From Gentiana macrophylla (lineage: Eukaryota; Streptophyta; Magnoliopsida; Gentianales; Gentianaceae), in NCBI GenBank assembly GCA_026214975.1, contig CM047806.1, positions 83,871,599 through 83,935,598 of the forward strand: a stretch of DNA of 64,000 nt. The letters run 5' to 3'. Within the stretch, counting starts at the first letter, position 1. Every line of letters starts with the position of its first letter. Position numbers and translations under genes: made by a program. The notes beneath the pieces were generated by a model, which searched no databases, had not been told where the DNA came from, and worked only from the letters and a program-made list of their open reading frames with translations. Of the stretch, positions 12,013-23,263 are shown one piece after another.

Positions 12013-12742
12013 ATGACAGATTAATCATTGTGTTTAATGATTTCATAAATTAATAATGGACTCTCAAACATTTGGTTATCAAACATTTTTAGGTCTCCAT
12101 AATTATTTTGATGATTAGAACTAGTCTCAAGGTCACACCAAGACGACTAACAGAAACAGACTAGCAAAGACTCTCAAACAAAACAGACGATTTTGAGAAG
12201 TCAAAGGAAGTCAAACAGACAAGATATATATTTTGATAAAGAGGTACCATGAACTATCAAATCACATTGAAATTGAAAAGTGTTACAAATTTAATGAGCA
12301 AATTATCATTTGATCTTATGATACAACATGTATTACATAAGACTACTTGGCTCATTGGGCACATAATATAAGGAGTTAGTGGGATATTTTCATGGAGTCC
12401 CAAGACAAACAGACACATGGAGAGTGCGCATTGGTCAAACGTCAGATGATTGAAATTCTGATAGCCCGAACAAACATTTTGCGTCTCTAAACTGCCATAA
12501 GTCATGATTTATGGCTACATCATGATCTTCGAAATCCAAAACCCTCATTATGGCTAGAAAACCTACGATCGATGCATTGATATACACGATCACCGGATCA
12601 TTTATATCTCTACCATCCAATATCTATATAACCTCCTCATACTCTTTTCACATCACAGCCTTTTGAAATTTGAAATTCACTTTCAAAACCCTTTTCAGAA
12701 CCTCTTCATCTTCTCCACCAGAAATCTTTACCTAGAAATCAA

Positions 12743-13603
12743 ATGGCTTATGAAAACAAGTTTTTACTGGGCAAGCTTATCATCTAGATAGATATCTAGC
12801 CGCCTCGGGAAATAGTCCCATTGCCCAAAGAATAGTCAAATATACACAAAGGAACCATTCGATATGGTTGATCATATATCTTTGTCTGAGAGAATGAAAA
12901 CCATGCAACCAAGTCAAGGTGAAATGATTGTTGAACAAATAGCTAAGCAGGCTGGTGACAAATCTGAAAACCTGGTTGCACAAGAGAATGCACATGAAGT
13001 GAATGCTGATATGCCTGAGAAAGGCAGTAGGTGTAGAAGCTACAAAGGATTCTATCCTTTAACCAGACCTGACTCAAATGCAAAAAGAAGGCACACAATC
13101 TGTCGAAGAAGGAGCTAGTCCGTTAGCAGAACACACTAGTACCCCTGCTCCTTTAACCATTCCTGAACAGCCACAAGAAGCAGAAGCGGAAGAAACTCTA
13201 CCTCAAGCAGAACCAACAGATCCAATTAACCTCATTTAAGATTTTGTGGAAATCTTTGGCTTGGGTGAACTAAAATCTGATCCATACTATGCACAAGAGT
13301 TTCCCAGACTATATCCATACCACATAGAACAATCTAACCTTTTGTATGATCAAAAGATAAGAGTGGTTCAATGGATGAAATGGAAATTCAGTCCAATAGA
13401 GATTCATGATCTAGCTAAAAAAGAAGAATAATAAAGGAAGAAGCTTGAGTAAGATATCTACAGAGAAAAGATAAGGTGGAATCTCACTCTGAAATGAATG
13501 TTTTGGATCTGTTGGATCCATGGATATTAATCAATACCACCTACACCATTCTAAAGGAGATGAATCAGCAATCTTAGAGTCCAGAGCCAAATCTTCTAGG
13601 AAT

Positions 13604-13641
<38 letters not shown>

Positions 13642-14563
13642 GTAACGACGGTGATGCTGGCAGAAACGATGCTGGAGGAAATGAAGCTGTAGGAAATGAC
13701 CAAGTTGCTCAAAAAACGGACCCTATTGCAGACACTAAGGTTCTTGGAGAGAATAAGCAAGGTGAGGAGGTAAACCAGCAATAAAAGCAACCATCTTAAA
13801 GGGAAGAGAAGTCTATCCCTCAATCAGCAGATCACCAAGGTCATAGTCTGATGGACATTAGAATGGACATAAAAATATGATGTAGTCTGTATCCACACAC
13901 ATCTTCGCTTCAGACAAGATCTAAATGGTAGAGCCTTTGGAAGTCTGACAAATTAGTTGAAAGATTTAAGAGTGGAGAGTTTAATTTTGAGAAATGAAGT
14001 ATCAAACCTTTCCATCAACACTAGGACCACACTTGAGTATATGGATGATCAATGCATGGTCAATCAACATCAACAAGTGTTGGAAAAGTTCAGATGGGCA
14101 CACACTTATCTGGAAGTAGAGATGACTTCACATATCGCAAGATCGATCGACTGGAAGGCCAACTGAGGGCACATGTCGATTCAAGTGCATTTGGGACGGA
14201 TGTACAGATCAGGAATTTACATGAAATTGTCGCATCACTGTATGCTGTCTTTATTGAGTTTATGGCAAGTCAGGCCGAGTTGAGCAAGACCTTCATCAAC
14301 TCCCTTTTAGATAATGCCAAAAATAGGGGAAGATGATAAGGATAAAGATAATGCAGGTGCTGGGAGTGGATCTGGAAGGATTGGATTTGGAAAAGTTCAA
14401 ATTTGAAGCTGTTAATCTGATTTTGTGAAGAATAAAGTTGGAAGATGTTTGGCTGTGTTGTGTTCTGTTTAGAGATTTGAAGGATGAAGAGTCAGCTTTT
14501 ATAAATTTTTTGTTAAAGAAGGCATATGGACAAGAGCCTGGAGGAAGCTTCAAGATCCAGACT
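12743..14563 (+). pseudogene. Degraded envelope-like region of Sirevirus A
   Basis: Occupies the position of the extra ORF after pol that defines Sireviruses. An ATG at 12743 follows a leader, but frames change often. Readable stretches are 12864-13118, about 13100-13235, 13246-13431 (includes a QWMKWKF segment like the QWKFGFYKR segment of B and D), an Asp-rich tract from a GAT repeat (13605), a region rich in charged residues at 13640-13790, and about 13957-14550. The end (DEESAFINFLLKKAYGQ-like) precedes the polypurine tract. Similarity to B and D is by position and short motifs only, so the protein has diverged strongly. The function of such ORFs is unproven. Confidence 0.6.
13605..13640 (+). 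repeat. (GAT)12 microsatellite encoding poly-Asp
   Basis: Twelve uninterrupted GAT triplets in the envelope-like region of Sirevirus A. In the frame after EL-GI it would encode an aspartate run; B and D have shorter Asp/Glu-rich stretches at the equivalent place (about 29000-29080 minus, 49520-49550 plus). Confidence 0.95.
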
Positions 14564-14751
14564 AGTGTTTTTTCTTTACAATTTCATTTGTACTTTCTTT
14601 GATATTTTATATAACTTGTAATAGACTCTTCACTATAATTATAGAATCTATCCTTTTCTCTAAAAGGCAAATTCTCTTTGACTTATTTGCATTTACTTTA
14701 ATTTACTTATCTTTATCGTTGTTTGTTTTGGCATTTATCAAAAAGGGAATT

Positions 14752-16134
14752 TGTTAGGTCCTCATAGGTTACAAGTTTTGATGATACCAAAAATAGTTGG
14801 TTTAGTGACCAAGTATAAGTTTTCTTAGTAGTCTGACATGCAAATTTTATAGGATTAGTCAGACTTTGTTTATAATTATTCTTAAGATAAGTTAGTATAG
14901 GTTAGAAGAGGCTTGAAGACAAAAAAGACCAGAAGACCAAACTCTCAGTCCATCTTCTCAAGAAGACTACTATCAAAAAGAGCAATTTCGGATGAAGTCA
15001 AATCAAACTAGCAACTCAAGTGAATGCCATACGAGCAAAGCATCCAGAAAACGGACGACACAAGATCAGTCGGAGAATGCAACTATGCTTTCAATTGACA
15101 ATACAAAATATGAAAAGATAAATTAAAGGGCGTGTAGTCATCCAAGCGATCATCTTTGATGAAACGGCAATGATATCATACAAGTGGAAAATATAGCATT
15201 TAATGATAAAATCTACTTTCTAGAAGCTTCCAAGTACAACAACTAACGGGAAAAGCTAAACGGGTTCTTTTGAATTAATGCCAGCTAGAATTAAATGAGG
15301 ACCACTCATTCTTGCAACGGTTAAGCTACCCTACGAAGAGTATAAAAGCCAGAGGAAGAACAACATAAAAACACACATCTGATAAACTCTAAACATTCAA
15401 GAACGAGACCATCATCTTCAAATCTTACCACTCTACATCAAGAAATCAAGCAGATCTTCAAAGGCACTTAAAGAAAATATCTAGTGATCTACTTGATCCG
15501 AGAGCTGCAAATCATACTTCAAAGTCAAACCCAGCAAAGCTCTCAATACAACGCCAATTTCATCAATAGTTAATTTTCAAGAAAGTGGTAAACCTGTTGA
15601 AACATCAAAGAATGTGTGAAGGAACAGAAGAATAGACGAGTTATTGAAGAAGAAAAGTTCTTCAGACGAGCTGCGTGCAAATAGACTATTGAAGCATCTG
15701 CATGGTGTCAAAGATTGGCTATTTATAGTGTGAAACATCAGTGGGGTGTCAAGGACACTTGCCTATTGTATTATTGTAGAGTACAATAGTGATACCTTCT
15801 AAGTCACAGGAGAAGCGGTCATATAGGATATTACGTCACTCCGAAGATCGATAAAAACTTTGACTCATTTACTTTCAGCAATTCATTTTAAGCACTAGCA
15901 TATTCTGATGCGCACTACACATCACTGAAAACCAAGCCAACGCTTTTTTTTAAACATAACCTAATTCCACTGCACTCTCTAAGTGAATCAGACTAGCATA
16001 GTAAAACTAGACTAGTCCCTTACTAGTCTTTTTTACTTACTAGTTCAATTCCTTAGTGAGAAACTCCAAAATCGAAGAGAGTTCATTCACCCCACCCCTC
16101 TGAACTCTCACAAGCCTTGTATTGCGGACCAACA
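14752..16134 (+). mobile_element. 3' LTR of Sirevirus A
   Basis: 1383 bp, TGTTAGGTCC...GGACCAACA, directly after the purine-rich CAAAAAGGGAATT. It contains a TATA box (TATAAAAG at 15341), a diverged copy of the conserved Sirevirus LTR block (CACAGGAGAAG at about 15806) and a C-rich stretch before the end (ACCCCACCCCTC near 16090). The flanking pentamer CTTGT should match the 5' side of the original element, which is missing here. Confidence 0.88.
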
Positions 16135-16599
16135 CTTGTAGTCAACAAATTTATTGAAATGATGGTTCAGTAATTATTATCAAACAACACACACACCAAA
16201 ACAAATTGCCCCAAAATATAAATAAACAAATAGTGTAACACGATACGTTTGCAAGCCTAGATCTTGGATACTTTATCGAGGACATGATTGAAGGAATAAC
16301 GAGAGCAAATAAGAACATGAGGAAGGGGGAAGAGATAATAATGAAAGATAAAAGTAAGCTTCAGAGGAAAATTGGATCTAACAGATTTATCAAGGATAGC
16401 GTGAGATGTAGCACCTTTCCTCCAGAATATGATACCTACGGATTCATTGACCAGATTCTAGTGTAGTCGAATATTTTGTGGATCTGAAACATTTTAATAT
16501 GTAATATACAGATTTTACACCATTTACAGATCCTAATGCGAATGCTCTTACTTCTCAATACTGATATACACGAATTGCATTGACATTACGCAATATTTT
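16135..16599. other. Unassigned stretch, probably interior of a CACTA fragment
   Basis: Lies between the LTR of Sirevirus A and a CACTA end. A 60-codon plus-strand ORF at 16284-16466 (Lys/Arg-rich, with CSTFPPEYDTYGF near its end) shows no family I recognise. The left terminus of the CACTA element (expected CACTACAA) is not visible. Confidence 0.3.
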
Positions 16600-16670
16600 T
16601 AAGGGTTTACGACATTCTTTTTTTTCACATCGTAAAATGCATGTCGTAAAATTTCATTTTTCTTGTAGTG
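16600..16670. mobile_element. Right terminus of a CACTA (En/Spm) DNA transposon
   Basis: Ends ...TTTTCTTGTAGTG, the reverse complement of CACTACAAGAAAA, the standard plant CACTA terminus. Just inside are subterminal repeats in both orientations: TTTACGACAT, ATCGTAAAAT and ATGTCGTAAAAT. The element interrupts a Ty3 protease-RT fragment that starts at 16671. The other terminus is not found, so this is a truncated copy or its left end is lost. Confidence 0.75.
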
Positions 16671-17300
16671 ACATGTAAGAGTGGTCTAATAGTATTGGAC
16701 TTTTCAGACTTTGAAGTTCTTGGAATAGATTGGCTATCTGAGAATTATGTACACTTGGACTATAGAGAAAATAGAGTTACCTTTAAAGTACTCGGTAAAT
16801 CGCCTAAGACATTTCAAGGAAATGTGTACAAGGCGAGTAAGAAGTGTCACTCGATAATTTCAGCGGTTAAGGCAATTAGAGCTTGCCAAAAAGGTTATGA
16901 AGGCTACTTGATGTATGCAATGGATGTTGAACAAATCAAGCCTAAGTTAGAGGAAACTCCTATAGTAAAAGAATACCCTGAAGTTTTTCTGGATGAGTTA
17001 CTCGGTAACATGCCGGATAGGGATATAGAATTTGAGATAAAGTTGGTGTCGGGGGAAACACCAGTAGCTAAGTCACCATGTAGGATGTCTCTGGATGAAT
17101 TAAAGGAATTAATGGCTCAGTTAAAGGATATGTTAGAAAGGAATATAATTCAGCCAAGTACTTCACCGTGGGGAGCCTCTATTTTGTTTGTGAAAAAGAA
17201 GGATGGTAGTATGAGGATGTGTATTGACTACTAAGAATTGAATAACCTCACCATCAAGAATAAGTACCTTCTACCTAGGATTGACGATTTGTTTAACTAG
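16671..17300 (+). pseudogene. Ty3/gypsy protease-RT fragment (chromovirus type)
   Basis: Begins in the protease with the motif FEVLGIDWLS. A linker follows (EYPEVFLDEL region), then the RT start with SPCRMS, MLERNIIQPSTSPWGASI and KKKDGSMRMCIDY. A stop (TAA, about 17232-17234) interrupts just after the CIDY motif, but the RT remains readable to LPRIDDLF at about 17295 before homology ends. These motifs are typical of Del/Tekay-like chromoviruses. The catalytic Asp of the protease and the YVDD box are absent because both ends are truncated. Confidence 0.85.
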
Positions 17301-17925
17301 TTTCAATTCAAGTTGCTTCTTGTTCATCACTTGTCTCCTTCCCAAACTCCATCATCTATTGTTCACACAAATTCTTTCAATGGTGGCCAATGCCACATCC
17401 GGTGCCACATCCATGATAGATCCCTCACATTCCGAATTCAAGTTTAGCATTGGAATTTTTGTCCAAATTTCTATAAAATAGATGCACTTGATCTCAAGAT
17501 TCAAATCCATGTTGAGGACATTTCCGCAACATAAGATTGAATCGGTCCCAAGACTCAAACAAGTTTTCACCATCTAGTTGCTCAAAAGTGGATATGTCAG
17601 ATCTAAGATCAAGAGCTTTTGATGGTTGAAAGTACTTAGGAAAAAAGGCGTTTGCTACTTGTTCCTAAGTGTGTAGGGTGTCATGAGCCAAAGATGAGTA
17701 CCACTCCCTCGCATTATCTTCTAGAGCAAACAGAAACAAAATAAACCGAACCGCTTCTTCACTAACCCCATTAAACTTCACCGTTTTGTACACCTCTAGA
17801 AAATGATCAAGGAATGTGTTCGGATTATCCATGGATCTTCCCAAAAATTGAGCATTGTCTACGAGTAAGTGCCAAACATGTTCCCTTTTCTCCAGGTTGT
17901 TAGCCGCAATGGGAGGTACTCAAAT
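17301..17925 (-). pseudogene. Gag capsid fragment of an Athila/Tat-type Ty3 element
   Basis: Reading the minus strand gives the standard plant retrotransposon gag order: FLGRSMDNPNTFLDHFLE, KFNGVSEEAVRF, LEDNAREWYSSL, a FFPKYFQPSKALDLRSDI segment and FEQLDGENLFESWDRFN. Several internal stops and small frame changes are present. It opposes the chromovirus fragment on its left and is not continuous with it, so the junction near 17300 is a breakpoint between two elements. No zinc knuckle is visible. Confidence 0.8.
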
Positions 17926-18775
17926 TGGGGTATGACCATTTGTAGCTACCGGCATCACATAATCTCTACAAGGTCTCGCCGACCGGTGATCACATCATAT
18001 TTAGTACTATAAAATACAACATTATTTTCCCCGAATCATGCTCAATTGACAAGAGAAGGTTCGATTTTTGTATGAAATAGATGTTGATTGCTTTGTGCTT
18101 TTTCCTCGGTTGTTAATTCTGCATTTACGTGTTTATCCCTCATATATTGTACTGTTCTACCTCGTTTTCCATGATTTTTAGGTGTACCGTATTCTGGAGA
18201 TGGAATGATGGATCCAGACTATTCAGAGTCAAAAAGCCGAAGTGGAAAAGTCCAAGAAGAAGTCTGTTGAAGCAGAAAAGGCCAAAGTTGGGCCGGCAAC
18301 TGCGGATGCCTTAGCCACAACATCGAGCCTTGGGGAACACGAAATAGAAGCTGCGTGTTTTTTCATTAAGACGGTTAGGGTTAGGATCATTAAGTCAGTT
18401 TACAGGTCTATATAAAGCCTATACCAGTCCATAGTAACGAACACCTCGATTCATTATCAAGTTTATGAAATAAACAGTCTCTTTATTATTGCTTTGAGTT
18501 CTTTCCATTGGATTTCCTTTTTTTTTTTCGAGTCTAAAGTCTTTTCTGCATACATCTTGTACTGATTTACGATCAGAGGAAAAAAACAAACCTCAAAATT
18601 GCAAAGTACCCCCTCGCAATTGCAAGAATCCGAAACCCTAATTCTGATTTTTCCTTGTGTTTCTATGTTCATCCCTGTTTGTTTTTAGTTAGTAGGTCCG
18701 CAGTAGTTGGGTCTAAACCCAACTGAGGCGGAAGTTTGCTAACCATGTTTTTGTTTTCTTTTGTTTCTTTTATAG
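17926..18775 (+). other. Unassigned stretch with exon-like coding patches, probably upstream part of element F
   Basis: Around 18180-18340 the plus strand reads as a Lys/Glu-rich coding patch (SQKAEVEKSKKKSVEAEKAK) following a pyrimidine stretch and TTTTTAG; one TGA interrupts it. A second pyrimidine stretch ending TTTTATAG precedes the coding segment at 18776. These look like intron/exon borders or an ORF corrupted by indels. CCCTCGCAATTGCAAG at about 18610 resembles TTCGCAATTGCGAGC at 38270 in element F. No product is recognised. Confidence 0.3.
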
Positions 18776-19153
18776 GATGCGAAGGATACTTCTGATTTTT
18801 ATTTCGTTCGATTCTCTGCTAACGATTCCAAACAAAATACCAAGCCACTTAGATGCTTAGTTTTGAGTGTTCCACCAATCTTGATGTATCCAGGCTTCAA
18901 AATTAGAGAGCAATACAAGAAAGATAAAAAGAGGGTAAATCTGGATGAAGATGAAGTCAAAACCGTAGCGATTAAAGAAAGCCGAAAGGAATATGAAGAC
19001 TTGTAAGAGGTAAGTCTACAGTTCTTGTTTATGATATATCTTCTTCTAAGTCCGACCTCGAGGAGGACCCCGACTATATACCTTCAGAGCCTGAAAATTA
19101 TCCCTACTCTGAGGTGGTTGATAAGTTAGGGGACCCTGGTAGTTTTAGGCTCC
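18776..19153 (+). pseudogene. Gag-protease boundary of Athila/Tat-like element F, copy 1
   Basis: A clean reading frame starts at about 18776 (DAKDTSDFYFVRFSAND) and runs through LVLSVPPILMYPGF, a charged region and the acidic EEDPDYIPSEPENYPYSE segment to KLGDPGSF. DPGSF is the conserved approach to the retropepsin of Athila/Tat polyproteins, and the protease continues at 37053. One stop (about 18999-19004) appears where copy 2 at 35172 has CAGAAG. The segment ends at an LTR of Sirevirus B, with GCTCC at 19149-19153 as target site. Positions 18858-19153 are duplicated at 35029-35329. Confidence 0.55.
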
Positions 19154-20246
19154 TGTTGGTCCCTTGAAAAGGCTTTGGTTAAGTTTAGAGGGGGGTGAAT
19201 AAACTTAACACTTAAAACTTTTGGAGTTAGCAAACTCAGCAACCATTGACTCTTCGATGCTCGATGTCTATTGTTATCGTAGTCTGCTGACTATTGACTT
19301 TACTGAATTTGTTGCAACGGAATATATTCAAATTAAGCCTTATTACTTGTTGTTAAAGTATGATACCAAGTATTAGATACTCAGTAGTGTATGTGTGTGA
19401 ATCAGTTGCTAGATTCAGTAAGTTGATGTGCTAAATGTACTAAGTGCAGAATATAAATGCAGAAAGTAAGTAGGCAGATTTTATAGTGGTTCCAGGTGGT
19501 GTAATCCTATCAGTCCACTCTTCTCCTGTGATGTTGGAGGTAATTCATTAGAGATTCTTAAGGTAGCAGTTACAAAAATCCCTAAGTTGCTTGTCCTTCA
19601 CCAATAACTATGGCTTCATAAAGCTGAACACTTGGAGCAGTAGGATTGTTTGCTCCAAAGTCTTCCACTGGTCCTTGAAGGGTAGGATTGCCTCTTCACC
19701 ACTCCCACCACAAACAACGATCCTTGACACACAAATGTGCTTCACTGTCTTGATGAGATTCCTTGTAAAAGAAAGATTGAATCAAGTAAGTGATTCACTT
19801 TCAACAACTTTGATCGAGGATGATATGATCGACTTAAGGTCTTCAAGTGTGTAAACTTGATGTAGCTTGAAAGCATTACACTTGAAGAAATTTACTAGAT
19901 CGGTAGCCTTATGCTCCGTAGGTCGTGAGGTGTTTTGATCGATTGAAATCGATAGCTAAAGATAGATCCTTCATTTTCATCACTTGTATCTGAATTAGAG
20001 TCCTCTATTTATAGGTAGGAATCCTTGTGACTTATGTTTGAAATTCAAACATAGCCGTTTGATTTGTCCCATTTGACTTGCTTTACATCACTATTCATAA
20101 ATCGCACGACATTTGTCATCTTGCTTTTTGACAGATTCTGATCTGTCCACCCTTTGACTTGTATCCATTGGATAAAGGTCTCAATCTTTCCAACATCCAT
20201 ATAATCTTAGCCATTGATTTGTTTGATAAAATCAGAGGTTGTTAGC
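19154..20246 (-). mobile_element. 3' LTR of Sirevirus B, distal part (split by element C)
   Basis: In plus orientation starts TGTTGGTCCCTTG and matches the solo LTR at 35330. Includes the conserved LTR block with AGTGGACTGATAGG (minus strand, about 19510) and a TATA box (TATAAATAG on the minus strand, about 20005-20014). Broken at 20246 by insertion of element C, with TTAGC duplicated at 20242-20246 and 25026-25030; it resumes at 25031. Differences from the 35330 copy concentrate at CAG/CTG motifs. Confidence 0.9.
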
Positions 20247-21838
20247 TGTTCGGTAAAAACTAGTTTTAAATTTATAAACCGAAACACCCCAAGTATAAGG
20301 ATCGTAGTATAGGGTGTTTACGGGTCGTCCTAAGGGAGTGGAATGTTTATCGGATTCAAATATAAATCTATATCAATTATGTCACAATTATCTATCTAAA
20401 CTAAAGCTGAAACTAACTAAAACCTAAACCTAAGAATTGAAAACAGAAAACAGAAATAAAACAAGCTGAAAAATAAGAAAACAGAAAAACGGACGAGCGT
20501 TCACTAAAGTGAACGAGCGTCTGAAAACTAAACCTAATGGACGGGCGTTCGCTATTGCGGACGAACGTCTGAATACGAACTGGAGCAGAAAATTGCAGAA
20601 AAACCAGCAGGAAACTAGGGTTTATAAAACTAAAACTTAAACTAATGATTCGATTAATAAACAATAAAGGAAAACACAGCGAGGCAACGAATCCACCCAT
20701 CAACCAACAACCCCCAACTAGATGGTGATCTAAGATGTAGTTTTTAGTGGTGATTTATTCACGAATCCAATTAAATATCTTCAATCAAATTCTAGGGTTT
20801 CGTTTATCTTTTCAAATAAACTAAACATACAATCAACACGAAATCACGAGGTTGTTTCCAAACTCTCACTCAACTAATCATGCATAATCTCTTAAAACAC
20901 GAATAATTGCATCACTTGAACGAAATAAAACTTAAACCAATATATTTTCATACATAGATCCAAGCATATAGATATAGATAAATCGTTTCATCAAATCGTT
21001 AATTCCAACAAAACATGATCAATACAAAACAGCATCCAAAGTGATGAAAAACTATAAATTAAACTCACTAACATAAAGCATCGAACTCTCTAGTTGGTTG
21101 TGTTGATGATGGGCTTCCTCCGTCGACTCACTGCAAGGTATTTAGCCAACAATCATGTTGAAGATGATTGTTGGTGGGGAGATTTGCATCTCTGTGAAAT
21201 TAGGGTTCTCTGGCCGCAGCTTTTTGGTGAATTTTCGATCTCAATTATGTGTAAAAAGGTATATCCATTAGGGTTGGGGCTGCCGCTTTATTTATAGAGC
21301 TCTAAGTCGGTTAGGGTTAAGTCGGCAACGGACGCCGCCTGCAGTCTTGTGGGCGCCCGTCCGTAATGCCTGGACGCTGAGTAAACGCTCGTTCATCCTC
21401 CGTCCTGAACTCTCTCGAATGTAAAACACAATTCGGACGCTCGTCCACTTTATCAAACGCCTGTCTGGAATGGACGCCACTGCCTGACGCTTCGTCCAAG
21501 ATCTTTGAGGTCGGATTTCATCATCTTTATCCAATTTCTTTGAGCCAATTCCAACTCTACTATCTCTTATAATTCGACTTGAGCTTTATTTATCCTCATT
21601 ATAGCATTCAAAATTAACTCCTACATGATAAATAAACAATGCAAAAATGTAATAAAATCCAAATAATAATAATTCCATTAAATCAACACTCAAAATCATC
21701 AATTTTGCATACAACCCTCTTAAAATCATCTTTATTCAATAATTACACTTAGAACCTTAATTCTCATGTAAATTGTGCAAATGTGGGGAAAATAATAATG
21801 AAATAACCCTTAATAATCATATAAATATGGCCTTAACA
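20247..21838 (-). mobile_element. 3' LTR of element C (complete)
   Basis: 1592 bp, TGTTCGGTAAAAAC...GGCCTTAACA in plus orientation. Its last 400 bp are repeated almost unchanged at 24637-25025. A minus-strand TATA box (TATAAATAAAG) lies at about 21285-21296, with GGACG/CGTCC-type repeats upstream of it (21328-21497) and more copies at 20491-20572. ORFs within it (for example 21292-21534 minus) look incidental, though that one's start codon region reappears in the chimeric ORF at 24723. Confidence 0.9.
21328..21497 (-). repeat. GGACG/CGTCC repeat cluster in the U3 of element C's LTR
   Basis: Variants of GGACGCTCGTCC and partial units (GGCGCCCGTCC, ACGCTCGTTC, CGGACGCTCGTCC, GGACGCC, ACGCTTCGTCC) recur over 170 bp, starting about 30 bp upstream (minus strand) of the TATA box at about 21285-21296. 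Element S2's LTR has a cleaner array in the same place (50813-50955). Likely promoter repeats; inference. Confidence 0.65.
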
Positions 21839-23263
21839 ACACCCCCACACTTAGCTTTTTGTACGTCCTCGGACAAAACAATCAAAACTATAGCTCAACT
21901 TTATAAATAATCCACATAGATCTCTAACTCACGTAACAAGAGATACAACAACTATAGCAAATAATACCAACACAGAGATAGATTCGGTGTAAGTGTGACA
22001 AGCCGTTCTCAAATTTAACAAGCCTTTCAAAGAAATATCCTCTCGAAATTCCAATGACTATCCTAGTACAGATAAAGAATATACCTCACTCAAAGCCTTC
22101 CCACGCACTCAAGTAGGATAATCCTACGACATATCATCATGCGGTTCTACTGGGTATAAGATCCATGATAACAAAGACTCTACTTTATTCTTAACTCATC
22201 ATTTTTCAAAATTTTCAAATGTGACGCATATCAGAATAAGCTCTTACCCATCATAGTAGAATAGGATGTTTCGTGATAACACCCTACCTTACTCAAATCA
22301 TAAGGTAGCTATAAACTGACTGTCGTGAGCTATTGGTCATCATAGTGGTATAGGACATCACGGGTATACCCTACCGCACTCAAATCATAAACCAACTTCC
22401 GACAAACGTATTTATTAATAATTGCTCACTCACTTTATTTATTCACTTTTCAAAGTCATAAGTTACATCTCACCTATCACATTCAAACTTTATGATATTC
22501 ACAGTACACGGTCTAACTTAGGTGTAACTCCACCGACCTTCCTAAGATAAATCATTAAAAATAATGAAAGGATATAATTCAAAAGTCATGCTTCAAAATC
22601 AAAGGCTTTCGTGAGTGAAAAAACGAAACTATCTCCATAAAAGTAAAACATGCTATAATTATCTCACTAAGTCACATACTATCATCGTTAGAAAACTACA
22701 ACTAGCAAGCATCTAGTTCCAATTATATGCTCGAGACTCACAAAAAATTTTAAATTTCGCAAAAATGTAACATTCACTCATATTTCAAAGGATATAGCAT
22801 AAAAACATACCCAAGCACCCCCCCACACTTAAATCACATTATGTCCTCAGAATGTGCAGAATAAAAGAAAAAGAAAACTTAGCTGGTTTCAACGGTGGTT
22901 GTCGGATGAAAGTTGGCAGAGGTCAGGCCGGAGCATGAATGTACCGCGACAACTCGAATAGACAACACTGGACATAAAAGCTTGAAAACCTGCTCAAAAG
23001 TATCTGCAACACTCGACATACCATATAATCTCGGGGTACACGGGGTATATGAGCAACACATAACACAAAACACTTACAATGAACGTAAGAGGAATAACCA
23101 ACAACACAAAATCAACTAAAGTATTATTTCTAACACAATAAAACAAAACAACCTAAGAAAACAAACAAAGAAAACTAGGCTGCCTCCTAGGAGCGCTCTT
23201 TTAATGTCAATAGCTTGACACAAAGTTCAAAAGATCAACCCGGATCGGGCCACTTCGGTTTGA
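21839..23263 (-). other. 3' untranslated region of element C with two polypurine-like tracts
   Basis: No protein is seen. On the minus strand the motif GAGGACGTACAAAAAGC followed by TAAGTGTGGGGGTGT (21839-21880) directly precedes the LTR and is the polypurine tract. A near copy, GAGGACATAATGTGA then TTTAAGTGTGGGGGGG (about 22818-22855), lies 1 kb upstream. The region between contains imperfect repeats built on ATAGGACATCACGGG/CCTACC-like segments (about 22080-22400). Short ORFs here show no known motif. Confidence 0.65.

Larger units (their letters stand above)
9395..16134 (+). mobile_element. Sirevirus A: 5'-truncated Ty1/copia retrotransposon
   Basis: Order on the plus strand: end of RT, RNase H, conserved palindrome, envelope-like region, polypurine tract (near 14738-14751), 3' LTR. 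Gag, protease, integrase and the start of RT are missing; the sequence begins in the conserved QQPPGFE region of RT directly against a Ty3 LTR. An extra region after RNase H of nearly 3 kb is the hallmark of Sireviruses (SIRE1 group). The element carries many stops and frameshifts and holds a solo LTR with CTAAT duplications. The bases after the 3' LTR are CTTGT; the matching left copy is not in the window. Confidence 0.85.

Noticed and set aside
21292..21534. Minus ORF starting [10 protein letters not shown] as an LTR gene
   Set aside because: Rich in residues from the GGACG/CGTCC repeats and overlapping the TATA box; it matters only as the source of the start in the chimeric ORF at 24723.
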